DNA of 64,000 nucleotides from Muraenolepis orangiensis (taxonomy: Eukaryota > Chordata > Actinopteri > Gadiformes > Muraenolepididae). Shown piece after piece: positions 1 to 12,918 of the stretch. A program made the translations under genes and the position numbers. The notes beneath the pieces were generated by a model that saw only the letters and a list, made by a program, of their open reading frames with translations, ran no database searches and was not told the DNA's origin. Within the stretch, counting starts at the first letter, position 1. Every line of letters starts with the position of its first letter. The stretch lies in the NCBI GenBank assembly GCA_027704905.1, contig JANIIK010000775.1, positions 62,001 through 126,000 on the forward strand, read 5' to 3'.

Positions 1-1065
1 TTGTGTGCCAATATTCGGATTGGAAATGGAGTGTGTGTTGGGGTCAGGACCAGTGCTTTTGGTCAAACATTCATCCGATATTGTGTGCCTCTGTCTGGAT
101 GGGAGATGTAGTGTGTGTGGCTCAGGACCAGTGCTTTTAGTCATACACACATCCGACATTGTGTGCCTATATTCGGATTGGAGATTGAGTGTGTGTGGGG
201 GTGAGGACCAGTGCTTGTAGTCAAACATTCATCCGACATTGTGTGCATATGTTCGGATTGGAGATGGAGTGTGTGTGGGGGTCAGGACCAGTGCTTTTAG
301 TCATAAAAATATCCGACATTGAGTGCCTATTTTTGGATTGGAGATGGAGTGTGTGGGGGTCAGGACCAGTGCTCATAGTCATACACTTATCCGACATTGT
401 GTGCCTATATTCGGATTGGAGATGGAGTGTGTGTGGGGATCAGGACCAATGCTTTTAGTCATACACACATCCGACATTGTGTGCCTCTATTAGGATTGGA
501 GCTGGAGTGTGTGTGGGGGTCAGGACCAGTGCTCATAGTCATACACTCATCCGACATTGTGTGCCTATATTCGGATTGGAGATGGAGTGTGTGTGGGGTC
601 GGGACCAGTGCTCATAGTCAAACATTCATCCGACATTGAGTGCCTATTTTCGGATTGGAGATTGAGTGTGTGTGGGGGTGAGGACCAGTGCTTGTCGTCA
701 AACATTCATCCGACATTGTCTGCATATGTTCGGATTGGAGATGGAGTGTGTGTGGGGTCAGGACCACTGCTCATAGTCATACACTCATCCGACATTAAGT
801 GCGTCTATTCGGATTGGAGATGGAGCGTGTGTGGGTCAGTACCAGTGCTCATAGTCATACACTCATCCGACATTGTGTGGCTATATTTGGATTGGAGATG
901 GAGTGTGTGTGGGGGTGAGGACCAGTGCTTTTAGTCAAACATTCATCCGACATTGTGTGCCTATATTCGGATTGGAGATTGAGTGTGTGTGGGGGTGAGG
1001 ACCAGTGCTTGTAGTCAAACATTCATCCGACATTGTGTGCCTATATTCGGATTGGAGATGGAGTT
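1..1065. repeat. Satellite array, left segment (79-80 bp monomer)
   Basis: About 13 head-to-tail monomers, continuing beyond the left edge. Each monomer carries, in order, TTCGGATTGGAGATGGAG, a GTGTGTGGGGGTCAGG block, ACCAGTGCT, a variable block (TTTAGTCATACACACA, TTTAGTCAAACATTCA, TGTAGTCAAACATTCA or CATAGTCATACACTCA), then TCCGACATTGTGTGCCTATA. Length differences of 1-3 bp come mainly from the GT/G run. Nothing here looks protein coding: open frames stop at the recurrent TAG in the variable block. The segment ends where a LINE tail interrupts a monomer just after GATGGAGTT. Confidence 0.97.
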
Positions 1066-1090
1066 CAAGTCAAGTCAAGTCAAGTCAAGT
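1066..1090. repeat. CAAGT x5 microsatellite (LINE 3' tail)
   Basis: Five perfect CAAGT units, the plus-strand view of a terminal CTTGA repeat. They directly abut TTTATT (1090-1095), which is AATAAA on the minus strand. Confidence 0.9.
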
Positions 1091-1180
1091 TTATTGTCAC
1101 TTCACAGTTTACAGTTTAGTATAAAGCAGTGATGTGAAATTCTTGTGTGCAATACCCGACGACAGACAGCAGTTATAGAA

Positions 1181-1272
1181 TAAGATAAAATAAAAATAGA
1201 TAAAAATAGATAAAAATAGAATAAAAAATAGAATAAAAAATAGAATAAGGAATATAAAATAAAAATAAAAAA
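1181..1272. repeat. A-rich minisatellite inside the LINE fragment
   Basis: Three TAAAAATAGA decamers (1191-1220) followed by two AATAAAAAATAG-like units and degenerate A/T sequence. Composition contrasts sharply with the GT-rich satellite around it. Probably a simple repeat expanded inside the inserted element. Confidence 0.85.
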
Positions 1273-1349
1273 TGCAATTTATAAAATGCAAAAATCAGCA
1301 CAGAGTTTGTGTGGGGGTCAGGACCAGTGCTTTTAGTCATACACACATC

Positions 1350-2430
1350 CGACATTGAGTGCCTATATTCGGATTGGAGATGGAGTGTGTGTGGGTCAGT
1401 ACCAGTGCTCATAGTCATACACTCATCCGACATTGTGTGGCTATATTCGGATTGGAGATGGAGTGTGTGTGGGGGTCAGGACCAGTGCTTTTAGTCATAC
1501 ACACATCCGAAATTGAGTGCCTATTTTCAGATTGGAGATGGAGTGTGTGGGTGTCAGGACCAGTGCTCATAGTCATACACTTATCCGACATTGTGTGCTT
1601 ATATTCCGATTGGAGATGGAGTTTGTGTGGGGTGAGGACCAGTGCTTTTAGTTAAACATTCATCCGACAATGTGTGCCTATATTCAGATTGGAGTTGGAG
1701 TTTGTGTGGGGGTCAGGACCAGTGCTTTTAGTCATACACACATCCAACATTGAGTGCCTATATTCGGATTGGAGATGGACTGTGTGGGGGTAAGGACAAG
1801 TGCTCATAGTCATACACTTTTCCGACATTGTGTGCCTATATTCGGATTGGAGATGGAGTGTGTGTGGGGGTGAGGACCAATACTTTTAGTCAAACATTCA
1901 TCCGACATTGTGTGCCTATATTCGGAGTGGAGATTGAGTGTGTGTGGGGGTGAGGACCAGTGCTTGTAGTCAAACATTCATCCGACATTGTGTGCCTATA
2001 TTCGGATTGGAGATGGAGTGTGTGTGGGGATCAGGACCAATGCTTTATTCATACACACATCCGACATTGTGTGCCTATATTAGGATTGGAGCTGGAGTGT
2101 GTGTGGGGGTCAGGACTAGTGCTCATAGTCATACACTCATCCGACATTGTGTGCCAATATTCGGATTGGAGATGGAGTGTGTCTGGGGGTCAGGACCAGT
2201 GCTTTTGGTCAAACATTCATCCGATATTGTGTGCTTCTGTCTGGATGGGAGATGTAGTGTGTGTGGGGGTCAGTACCAGTGCTTTTAGTCAAACACTCAT
2301 CCGACATTGTGTGCCTATATTCGGATTGGAGATGGAGTGTGTGTGGGGTCGGGACCAGTGCTCATAGTCAAACATTCAACCGACATTGAGTGCCTATTTT
2401 CGATTTGGAGATTGAGTGTGTGTGGGGGTG
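1350..2430. repeat. Segment duplicated at +2,856 bp (36 monomers)
   Basis: The order of monomer variants here is repeated at about 4206-5288. Matching landmarks lie 2,856 bp apart (for example 1359/4215 and 1938/4794). Beyond about 2430 the match continues to roughly 3190 at an offset of 3,014 bp, so the distal copy holds two additional monomers near 5290-5450. Confidence 0.75.
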
Positions 2431-2732
2431 AGGACCAGTGCTTGTAGTCAAACATTCATCCGACATTGTCTGCATATGTTCGGATTGGAGATGGAGTGTG
2501 TGTGGGGTCAGGACCAGTGCTCATAGTCATACACTCATCCGACATTGAGTGCGTCTATTCGGATTGGAGATGGAGCGTGTGTGGGTCAGTACCAGTGCTC
2601 ATAGTCATACACTCATCCGACATTGTGTGGCTATATTTGGATTGGAGATGGAGTGTGTGTGGGAGTGAGGACCAGTGCTTTTAGTCAAACATTCATCCGA
2701 CATTGTGTGCCTATATTCGGATTGGAGATTGA

Positions 2733-3528
2733 GTGTGTGTGGGGGTGAGGACCAGTGCTTGTAGTCAAACATTCATCCGACATTGTGTGCCTATATTCGG
2801 ATTGGAGATGGAGTGTGTGTGGGGGTCAGGACCAGTGCTTTTAGTCATACACACATCCGAAATTGAGTGCCTATTTTCGGATTGGAGATGGAGTGTGTGG
2901 GGGTCAGGGCCAGTGCTCATAGTCATACACTTATCCAACATTGTGTGCCTATATTCGGATTGGAGAGGGAGTGTGTGTGGGAGTCAGGACCAGTGCTTTT
3001 AGTCAAACATTCATCCGACATTGTGTGCCTATATTCGGATTGGCGAAGGAGTGTGTGTGGGGGTCAGGACCAGTGCTTTTAGTCATACACACATCCGACA
3101 TTGTGTGCCTATATTCGGATTGGAGATTGAGTGTGTGTGGGGGTGAGGACCAGTGCTTGTAGTCAAACATTCATCCGACATTGTGTGCCTATATTCGGAT
3201 TGGAGATGGAGTTTGTGTGGGGGTCAGGACCAGTGCTTTTAGTCATACACACATCCGAAATTGAGTGCCTATTTTCAGATTGGAGATGGAGTGTGTGGGG
3301 GTCAGGGCCAGTGCTCATAGTCATACACTTATTCAACATTGTGTGCCTATATTCGGATTGGAGAGGGAGTGTGTGTGGGAGTCAGGACCAGTGCTTTTAG
3401 TCAAACATTCATCCGACATTGTGTGCCTATATTCGGATTGGAGAAGGAGTGTGTGTGGGGGTCAGGACCAGTGCTTTTAGTCATACACACATCCGACATT
3501 GTGTGCCTATATTCGGATTGGAGATGGA
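2733..3528. repeat. 398 bp (5-monomer) tandem duplication
   Basis: Variants at 2733-3130 recur at 3131-3528 in the same order with few changes (for example GGCGAAGGAG against GGAGAAGGAG). The offset is 398 bp for three separate landmarks. Confidence 0.75.
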
Positions 3529-4061
3529 GTGTGTGGGGATCAGGACCAGTGCTCATAGTCATTCACTTATCCGACATTGTCTGCCTATATTCAGATAGGA
3601 GATGGAGTGTGTGTGGGGGTGAGGACCAGTGCTTTAATCAAACATTCATTCGACATTGTGTGCCTATATTCGGATTGGAGATGGAGTGTGTGTGGGGGTC
3701 AGGACCAGTGCTTTTAGTCATACACACATCTGAAATTGAGTGCCTATTTTCGGATTGGAGATGGAGTGTGTGTGGGGGTGGGGACCAGTGTTTTTAGTCA
3801 AACATTCATACGACATTTTGTGCTTATATTCGGATTGGAGATTGAGTGTGTGTGGGGTCGGGACCAGTGCTCATAGTCATGCACTCATCCGACATTGTGT
3901 GCCAATATTCGGATTGGAAATTGAGTGTGTGTTGGGGTCAGGACCAGTGCTTTTGGTCAAACATTCATCCGATATTGTGTGCCTCTGTCTGGATAGGAGA
4001 TGTAGTGTGTGTGGGTCAGTACCAGTGCTTTTAGTCAATCACTCATCCGACAGTGTGTACC

Positions 4062-4219
4062 TATATTCGGATTGGAGATGGAGTGTGTGTTGGGTCAGGA
4101 CCAGTGCTCATAGTCATACAATCATCCGACATTGAGTGCCTATATTCGGATTGGAGATGGAGTGTGTGTTGGGTCAGGACCAGTGCTCATAGTCATACAA
4201 TCATCCGACATTGAGTGCC
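4062..4219. repeat. Two identical adjacent 79 bp monomers
   Basis: 4062-4140 and 4141-4219 read the same, including the uncommon TACAATCATCCGAC and GTGTGTTGGGTCAGG variants. The homologous place near 8040 has only one such monomer, so this is a very recent single-unit duplication. Confidence 0.85.
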
Positions 4220-4339
4220 TATATTCGGATTGGAGATGGAGTGTGTGTGGGTCAGTACCAGTGCTCATAGTCATACACTCATCCGACATTGTGTGGCTAT
4301 ATTCGGATTGGAGATGGAGTGTGTGTGGGGGTCAGGACC

Positions 4340-7300
4340 AGTGCTTTTAGTCATACACACATCCGAAATTGAGTGCCTATTTTCAGATTGGAGATGGAGT
4401 GTGTGGGTGTCAGGACCAGTGCTCATAGTCATACACTTATCCGACATTGTGTGCTTATATTCCGATTGGAGATGGAGTTTGTGTGGGGTGAGGACCAGTG
4501 CTTTTAGTTAAACATTCATCCGACAATGTGTGCCTATATTCAGATTGGAGTTGGAGTTTGTGTGGGGGTCAGGACCAGTGCTTTTAGTCATACACACATC
4601 CAACATTGAGTGCCTATATTCGGATTGGAGATGGACTGTGTGGGGGTAAGGACAAGTGCTCATAGTCATACACTTTTCCGACATTGTGTGCCTATATTCG
4701 GATTGGAGATGGAGTGTGTGTGGGGGTGAGGACCAATACTTTTAGTCAAACATTCATCCGACATTGTGTGCCTATATTCGGAGTGGAGATTGAGTGTGTG
4801 TGGGGGTGAGGACCAGTGCTTGTAGTCAAACATTCATCCGACATTGTGTGCCTATATTCGGATTGGAGATGGAGTGTGTGTGGGGATCAGGACCAATGCT
4901 TTATTCATACACACATCCGACATTGTGTGCCTATATTAGGATTGGAGCTGGAGTGTGTGTGGGGGTCAGGACTAGTGCTCATAGTCATACACTCATCCGA
5001 CATTGTGTGCCAATATTCGGATTGGAGATGGAGTGTGTCTGGGGGTCAGGACCAGTGCTTTTGGTCAAACATTCATCCGATATTGTGTGCTTCTGTCTGG
5101 ATGGGAGATGTAGTGTGTGTGGGGGTCAGTACCAGTGCTTTTAGTCAAACACTCATCCGACATTGTGTGCCTATATTCGGATTGGAGATGGAGTGTGTGT
5201 GGGGTCGGGACCAGTGCTCATAGTCAAACATTCATCCGACATTGAGTGCCTATTTTCGGATTGGAGATTGAGTGTGTGTGGGGGTGAGGACCAGTGCTTT
5301 TAGTCATACACACATCCAACATTGTGTTTCTACATTCGGATTGGAGATGGAGTGTGTGGGGATCAGGACCAGTACTCATAGTCATTCACTTATCCGACAT
5401 TGTCTGCCTATTTTCGGATTGGAGATTGAGTGTGTGTGGGGGTGAGGACCAGTGCTTGTAGTCAAACACTCATCCGACATTGTCTGCATATGTTCGGATT
5501 GGAGATGGAGTGTGTGTGGGGTCAGGACCAGTGCTCATAGTCATACACTCATCCGACATTGAGTGCGTCTATTCGGATTGGAGATGGAGCGTGTGTGGGT
5601 CAGTACCAGTGCTCATAGTCATACACTCATCCGACATTGTGTGGCTATATTTGGATTGGAGATGGAGTGTGTGTGGGAGTGAGGACCAGTGCTTTTAGTC
5701 AAACATTCATCCGACATTGTGTGCCTATATTCGGATTGGAGATTGAGTGTGTGTGGGGGTGAGGACCAGTGCTTGTAGTCAAACATTCATCCGACACTGT
5801 GTGCCTATATTCGGATTGGAGATGGAGTGTGTGTGGGGGTCAGGACCAGTGCTTTTAGTCATACACACATCCGAAATTGAGTGCCTATTTTCGGATTGGA
5901 GATGGAGTGTGTGGGGGTCAGGGCCAGTGCTCATAGTCATACACTTATCCAACATTGTGTGCCTATATTCGGATTGGAGAGGGAGTGTGTGTGGGAGTCA
6001 GGACCAGTGCTTTTAGTCAAACATTCATCCGACATTGTGTGCCTATATTCGGATTGGAGAAGGAGTGTGTGTGGGGGTCAGGACCAGTGCTTTTAGTCAT
6101 ACACACATCCGACATTGTGTGCCTATATTCGGATTGGAGATTGAGTGGGTGTGGGGGTGAGGACCAGTGCTTGTAGTCAAACATTCATCCGACATTGTGT
6201 GCCTATATTCGGATTGGAGATGGAGTGTGTGTGGGGGTGGGGACCAGTGCTCATAGTCATACACTCATCCGACATTGTGTGCCAATATTCGGATTGGAGA
6301 TGGAGTGTGTCTGGGGGTCAGGTCCAGTGCTTTTGGTCAAACACTTATCCGACATTGTGTGCTTATATTCCGATTGGAGATGGAGTTTGTGTGGGGGTGA
6401 GGACCAGTGCTTTTAGTCAAACATTCATCCGACATTGTGTGCCAATATTCGGATTGGAGAAGGAGTGTGTGTGGGGGTCAGGACCAGTGCTTTTAGTCAT
6501 ACACACATCCGACATTGTGTGCCTATATTCGGATTGGAGATTGAGTGTGTGTGGGGGTGAGGACCAGTGCTTGTAGTCAAACATTCATCCGACATTGTGT
6601 GCCTATATTCGGATTGGAGATGGAGTGTGTTGGGGTCAGGACCAGTGCTTTTAGTCATACACATCTGAAATTGAGTGCCTATTTTCGGATTGGAGATGGA
6701 GTGTGTGTGGGGGTGGGGACCAGTGTTTTTAGTCAAACATTCATACGACATTGTGTGCTTATATTCGGATTGGAGATTGAGTGTGTGTGGGGTCGGGACC
6801 AGTGCTCATAGTCATACACTCATCCGACATTGTGTGCCAATATTCGGATTGGAAATGGAGTGTGTGTTGGGGTCAGGACCAGTGCTTTTGGTCAAACATT
6901 CATCCGATATTGTGTGCTTCTGTCTGGATGGGAGATGTAGTGTGTGTGGGGGTCAGTACCAGTGCTTTTAGTCAAACACTCATCCGACATTGTGTGCCTA
7001 TATTCGGATTGGAGAAGGAGTGTGTGTGGGGGTCAGGACCAGTGCTTTTAGTCATACACACATCCGACATTGTGTGCCTATATTCGGATTGGAGATTGAG
7101 TGGGTGTGGGGGTGAGGACCAGTGCTTGTAGTCAAACATTCATCCGACATTGTGTGCCTATATTCGGATTGGAGATGGAGTGTGTGTGGGGGTGGGGACC
7201 AGTGCTCATAGTCATACACTCATCCGACATTGTGTGCCAATATTCGGATTGGAGATGGAGTGTGTCTGGGGGTCAGGTCCAGTGCTTTTGGTCAAACACT

Positions 7301-8400
7301 TATCCGACATTGTGTGCTTATATTCCGATTGGAGATGGAGTTTGTGTGGGGGTGAGGACCAGTGCTTTTAGTTAAACATTCATCCGACAATGTGTGCCTA
7401 TATTCAGATTGGAGATGGAGTTTGTGTGTGGGTCAGGACCAGTGCTTTTAGTCATACACACATCCAACATTGTGTTTCTACATTCGGATTGGAGATGGAG
7501 TGTGTGGGGATCAGGACCAGTGCTCATAGCCATTCACTTATCCGACATTGTCTGCCTATATTCGGATAGGAGATGGAGTGTGTGTGGGGGTGAGGACCAG
7601 TGCTTTAATCAAACATTCATTCGACATTGTGTGCCTATATTCGGATTGGAGATGGAGTGTGTGTGGGGGTCAGGACCAGTGCTTTTAGTCATACACACAT
7701 CTGAAATTGAGTGCCTATTTTCAGATTGGAGATGGAGTGTGTGTGGGGGTGGGGACCAGTGTTTTTAGTCAAACATTCATACGACATTGTGTGCTTATAT
7801 TCGGATTGGAGATTGAGTGTGTGTGGGGTCGGGACCAGTGCTCATAGTCATGCACTCATCCGACATTGTGTGCCAATATTCGGATTGGAAATTGAGTGTG
7901 TGTTGGGGTCAGGACCAGTGCTTTTGGTCAAACATTCATCCGATATTGTGTGCCTCTGTCTGGATAGGAGATGTAGTGTGTGTGGGTCAGTACCAGTGCT
8001 TTTAGTCAATCACTCATCCGACAGTGTGTACCTATATTCGGATTGGAGATGGAGTGTGTGTTGGGTCAGGACCAGTGCTCATAGTCATACAATCATCCGA
8101 CATTGAGTGCCTATATTCGGATTGGAGATGGAGCGTGTGTGGGTCAGTACCAGTGCTCATAGTCATACACTCATCCGACATTGTGTGGCTATATTTGGAT
8201 TGGAGATGGAGTGTGTGTGGGGGTGGGGACCAGTGCTCATAGTCATACACTCATCCGACATTGTGTGCCAATATTCGGTTTGGAGATGGAGTGTGTCTGG
8301 GGGTCAGGACCAGTGCTCATAGTCATACACTTATCCGACATTGTGTGCTTATATTCCGATTGGAGATGGAGTTTGTGTGGGGGTGAGGACCAGTGCTTTT
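4340..8400. repeat. Higher-order block repeated at +7,225 bp (91 monomers), copy 1
   Basis: Variant order is shared with about 11565-15625 at a constant offset of 7,225 bp over many landmarks (4794/12019, 5747/12972, 6675/13900, 7394/14619, 8024/15249). Part of it (about 5747-8100) also matches 30107-32466 at an offset of 24,360 bp, showing a third related copy. Confidence 0.8.
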
Positions 8401-11400
8401 AGTTAAACATTCATCCGACAATGTGTGCCTATATTTAGATTGGAGTTGGAGTTTGTGTGGGGGTCAGGACCAGTGCTTTTAGTCATACACACATCCAACA
8501 TTGAGTGCCTATATTCGGATTGGAGATGGACTGTGTGGGGGTAAGGACAAGTGCTCATAGTCATACACTTTTCCGACATTGTGTGCCTATATTCGGATTG
8601 GAGATGGAGTGTGTGTGGGGGTGAGGACCAATACTTTTAGTCAAACATTCATCCGACATTGTGTGCCTATATTCGGATTGGAGATTGAGTGTCTGGGGGT
8701 CAGGGCCAGTGCTCATAGTCATACACTTATCCAACATTGTGTGCCTATATTCGGATTGGAGAGGGAGTGTGTGTGGGAGTCAGGACCAGTGCTTTTAGTC
8801 AAACATTCATCCGACATTGTGTGCCTATATTCGGATTGGAGATGGAGTGTGTGTGGGTCAGGACCAGTGCTCATAGTCAAACACTTTTCTGACATTGTGT
8901 GCCTATATTCGGATTGGAGATGGAGTGCGTGTGGGGGTGAGGACCAGTGCTTTTAGTCAAACATTCATCCGACATTGAGTGCCTATTTTCGGATTGGAGA
9001 TTGAGTGTGTGTGGGGGTGAGGACCAGTGCTTGTAGTCAAACATTCATCCGACATTGTGTGCATATGTTCGGATTGGAGATGGAGTGTGTGTGGGGGTCA
9101 GGACCAGTGCTTTTAGTCATACACACATCCGAAATTGAGTGCCTATTTTCAGATTGGAGATGGCGTGTGTGGGTGTCAGGACCAGTGCTCATAGTCATAC
9201 ACTTATCCGACATTGTGTGCTTATATTCCGATTGGAGATGGAGTTTGTGTGGGGTGAGGACCAGTGCTTTTAGTTAAACATTCATCCGACAATGTGTGCC
9301 TATATTCAGATTGGAGTTGGAGTTTGTGTGGGGGTCAGGACCAGTGCTTTTAGTCATACACACATCCAACATTGAGTGCCTATATTCGGATTGGAGATGG
9401 ACTGTGTGGGGGTAAGGACAAGTGCTCATAGTCATACACTTTTCCGACATTGTGTGCCTATATTCGGATTGGAGATGGAGTGTGTGTGGGGGTGAGGACC
9501 AATACTTTTAGTCAAACATTCATCCGACATTGTGTGCCTATATTCGGAGTGGAGATTGAGTGTGTGTGGGGGTGAGGACCAGTGCTTGTAGTCAAACATT
9601 CATCCGACATTGTGTGCCTATATTCGGATTGGAGATGGAGTGTGTGTGGGGATCAGGACCAATGCTTTATTCATACACACATCCGACATTGTGTGCCTAT
9701 ATTAGGATTGGAGCTGGAGTGTGTGTGGGGGTCAGGACTAGTGCTCATAGTCATACACTCATCCGACATTGTGTGCCAATATTCGGATTGGAGATGGAGT
9801 GTGTCTGGGGGTCAGGACCAGTGCTTTTAGTCAAACACTCATCCGATATTGTGTGCTTCTGTCTGGATGGGAGATGTAGTGTGTGTGGGGGTCAGTACCA
9901 GTGCTTTTAGTCAAACACTCATCCGACATTGTGTGCCTATATTCGGATTGGAGATGGAGTGTGTGTGGGGTCGGGACCAGTGCTCATAGTCAAACATTCA
10001 TCCGACATTGAGTGCCTATTTTCGGATTGGAGATTGAGTGTGTGTGGGGGTGAGGACCAGTGCTTTTAGTCATACACACATCCAACATTGTGTTTCTACA
10101 TTCGGATTGGAGATGGAGTGTGTGGGGATCAGGACCAGTGCTCATAGTCATTCACTTATCCGACATTGTCTGCCTATTTTCGGATTGGAGATTGAGTGTG
10201 TGTGGGGGTGAGGACCAGTGCTTGTAGTCAAACATTCATCCGACATTGTCTGCATATGTTCGGATTGGAGATGGAGTGTGTGTGGGGTCAGGACCAGTGC
10301 TCATAGTCATACACTCATCCGACATTGAGTGCGTCTATTCGGATTGGAGATGGAGCGTGTGTGGGTCAGTACCAGTGCTCATAGTCATACACTCATCCGA
10401 CATTGTGTGGCTATATTTCGATTGGAGATGGAGTGTGTGTGGGAGTGAGGACCAGTGCTTTTAGTCAATCACTCATCCGACAGTGTGTACCTATATTCGG
10501 ATTGGAGATGGAGTGTGTGTTGGGTCAGGACCAGTGCTCATAGTCATACAATCATCCGACATTGAGTGCCTATATTCGGATTGGAGATGGAGCGTGTGTG
10601 GGTCAGTACCAGTGCTCATAGTCATACACTCATCCGACATTGTGTGGCTATATTTGGATTGGAGATGGAGTGTGTGTGGGGGTGGGGACCAGTGCTCATA
10701 GTCATACACTCATCCGACATTGTGTGCCAATATTCGGTTTGGAGATGGAGTGTGTCTGGGGGTCAGGACCAGTGCTCATAGTCATACACTTATCCGACAT
10801 TGTGTGCTTATATTCCGATTGGAGATGGAGTTTGTGTGGGGGTCAGGACCAGTGCTTTTAGTCATACACACATCCAACATTGAGTGCCTATATTCGGATT
10901 GGAGATGGACTGTGTGGGGGTAAGGACAAGTGCTCATAGTCATACACTTTTCCGACATTGTGTGCCTATATTCGGATTGGAGATGGAGTGTGTGTGGGGG
11001 TGAGGACCAATACTTTTAGTCAAACATTCATCCGACATTGTGTGCCTATATTCGGATTGGAGATTGAGTCTCTGGGGGTCAGGGCCAGTGCTCATAGTCA
11101 TACACTTATCCAACATTGTGTGCCTATATTCGGATTGGAGAGGGAGTGTGTGTGGGAGTCAGGACCAGTGCATTTAGTCAAACATTCATCCGACATTGTG
11201 TGCCTATATTCGGATTGGAGATGGAGTGTGTGTGGGGGTCAGGACCAGTGCTTTTAGTCATACACACATCCGACATTGTGTGCCTATATTCGGAATGGAG
11301 ATGGAGTGTGTGGGGGTCAGGACCAGTGCTCATAGTCAAACTCTTTTCTGACATTGTGTGCCTATATTCGGATTGGAGATGGAGTGCGTGTGGGGGTGAG

Positions 11401-12918
11401 GACCAGTGCTTTTAGTCAAACATTCATCCGACATTGAGTGCCTATTTTCGGATTGGAGATTGAGTGTGTGTGGGGGTGAGGACCAGTGCTTGTAGTCAAA
11501 CATTCGTCCGACATTGTGTGCATATGTTCGGATTGGAGATGGAGTGTGTGTGGGGGTCAGGACCAGTGCTTTTAGTCATACACACATCCGAAATTGAGTG
11601 CCTATTTTCAGATTGGAGATGGCGTGTGTGGGTGTCAGGACCAGTGCTCATAGTCATACACTTATCCGACATTGTGTGCTTATATTCCGATTGGAGATGG
11701 AGTTTGTGTGGGGTGAGGACCAGTGCTTTTAGTTAAACATTCATCCGACAATGTGTGCCTATATTCAGATTGGAGTTGGAGTTTGTGTGGGGGTCAGGAC
11801 CAGTGCTTTTAGTCATACACACATCCAACATTGAGTGCCTATATTCGGATTGGAGATGGACTGTGTGGGGGTAAGGACAAGTGCTCATAGTCATACACTT
11901 TTCCGACATTGTGTGCCTATATTCGGATTGGAGATGGAGTGTGTGTGGGGGTGAGGACCAATACTTTTAGTCAAACATTCATCCGACATTGTGTGCCTAT
12001 ATTCGGAGTGGAGATTGAGTGTGTGTGGGGGTGAGGACCAGTGCTTGTAGTCAAACATTCATCCGACATTGTGTGCCTATATTCGGATTGGAGATGGAGT
12101 GTGTGTGGGGATCAGGACCAATGCTTTATTCATACACACATCCGACATTGTGTGCCTATATTAGGATTGGAGCTGGAGTGTGTGTGGGGGTCAGGACTAG
12201 TGCTCATAGTCGTACACTCATCCGACATTGTGTGCCAATATTCGGATTGGAGATGGAGTGTGTCTGGGGGTCAGGACCAGTGCTTTTGGTCAAACATTCA
12301 TCCGATATTGTGTGCTTCTGTCTGGATGGGAGATGTAGTGTGTGTGGGGGTCAGTACCAGTGCTTTTAGTCAAACACTCATCCGACATTGTGTGCCTATA
12401 TTCGGATTGGAGATGGAGTGTGTGTGGGGTCGGGACCAGTGCTCATAGTCAAACATTCATCCGACATTGAGTGCCTATTTTCGGATTGGAGATTGAGTGT
12501 GTGTGGGGGTGAGGACCAGTGCTTTTAGTCATACACACATCCAACATTGTGTTTCTACATTCGGATTGGAGATGGAGTGTGTGGGGATCAGGACCAGTGC
12601 TCATAGTCATTCACTTATCCGACATTGTCTGCCTATTTTCGGATTGGAGATTGAGTGTGTGTGGGGGTGAGGACCAGTGCTTGTAGTCAAACATTCATCC
12701 GACATTGTCTGCATATGTTCGGATTGGAGATGGAGTGTGTGTGGGGTCAGGACCAGTGCTCATAGTCATACACTCATCCGACATTGAGTGCGTCTATTCG
12801 GATTGGAGATGGAGCGTGTGTGGGTCAGTACCAGTGCTCATAGTCATACACTCATCCGACATTGTGTGGCTATATTTGGATTGGAGATGGAGTGTGTGTG
12901 GGAGTGAGGACCAGTGCT
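8001..12918. repeat. 2,459 bp (31-monomer) tandem duplication
   Basis: Copy 1 is about 8001-10459 and copy 2 about 10460-12918. Landmarks at 8024/10483, 9005/11464, 9560/12019 and 10246/12705 are each 2,459 bp apart. Between roughly 8400 and 9000 the copies differ by loss of one monomer and gain of another, so the offset is temporarily 2,379 bp. The junction near 10460 joins the GGAGTGAGGACCAGTGC monomer to the TCAATCACTCATCCGACAG monomer. Confidence 0.8.

Larger units (their letters stand above)
1066..1302 (-). mobile_element. LINE 3'-end fragment, probably L2-type, minus strand
   Basis: A 237 bp stretch unrelated to the satellite breaks one monomer and is flanked by GAGTT on both sides (1061-1065 and 1303-1307), a probable target-site duplication. 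Read on the minus strand it is A/T-rich, then unique sequence ending GTGAAGTGACAATAAA, then five CTTGA-type repeats. A polyadenylation-like AATAAA followed by a short tandem repeat is how L2-clade LINE 3' ends terminate in fish. This is family knowledge; no reverse transcriptase sequence is present, so the element is either strongly 5'-truncated or a SINE that borrowed an L2 tail. It is the only copy in the satellite of this window. Confidence 0.7.

Noticed and set aside
1..1065. CRISPR-like array
   Set aside because: There is regular spacing, but no constant repeat separated by unrelated spacers. The whole 80 bp is repeated, as in satellite DNA.
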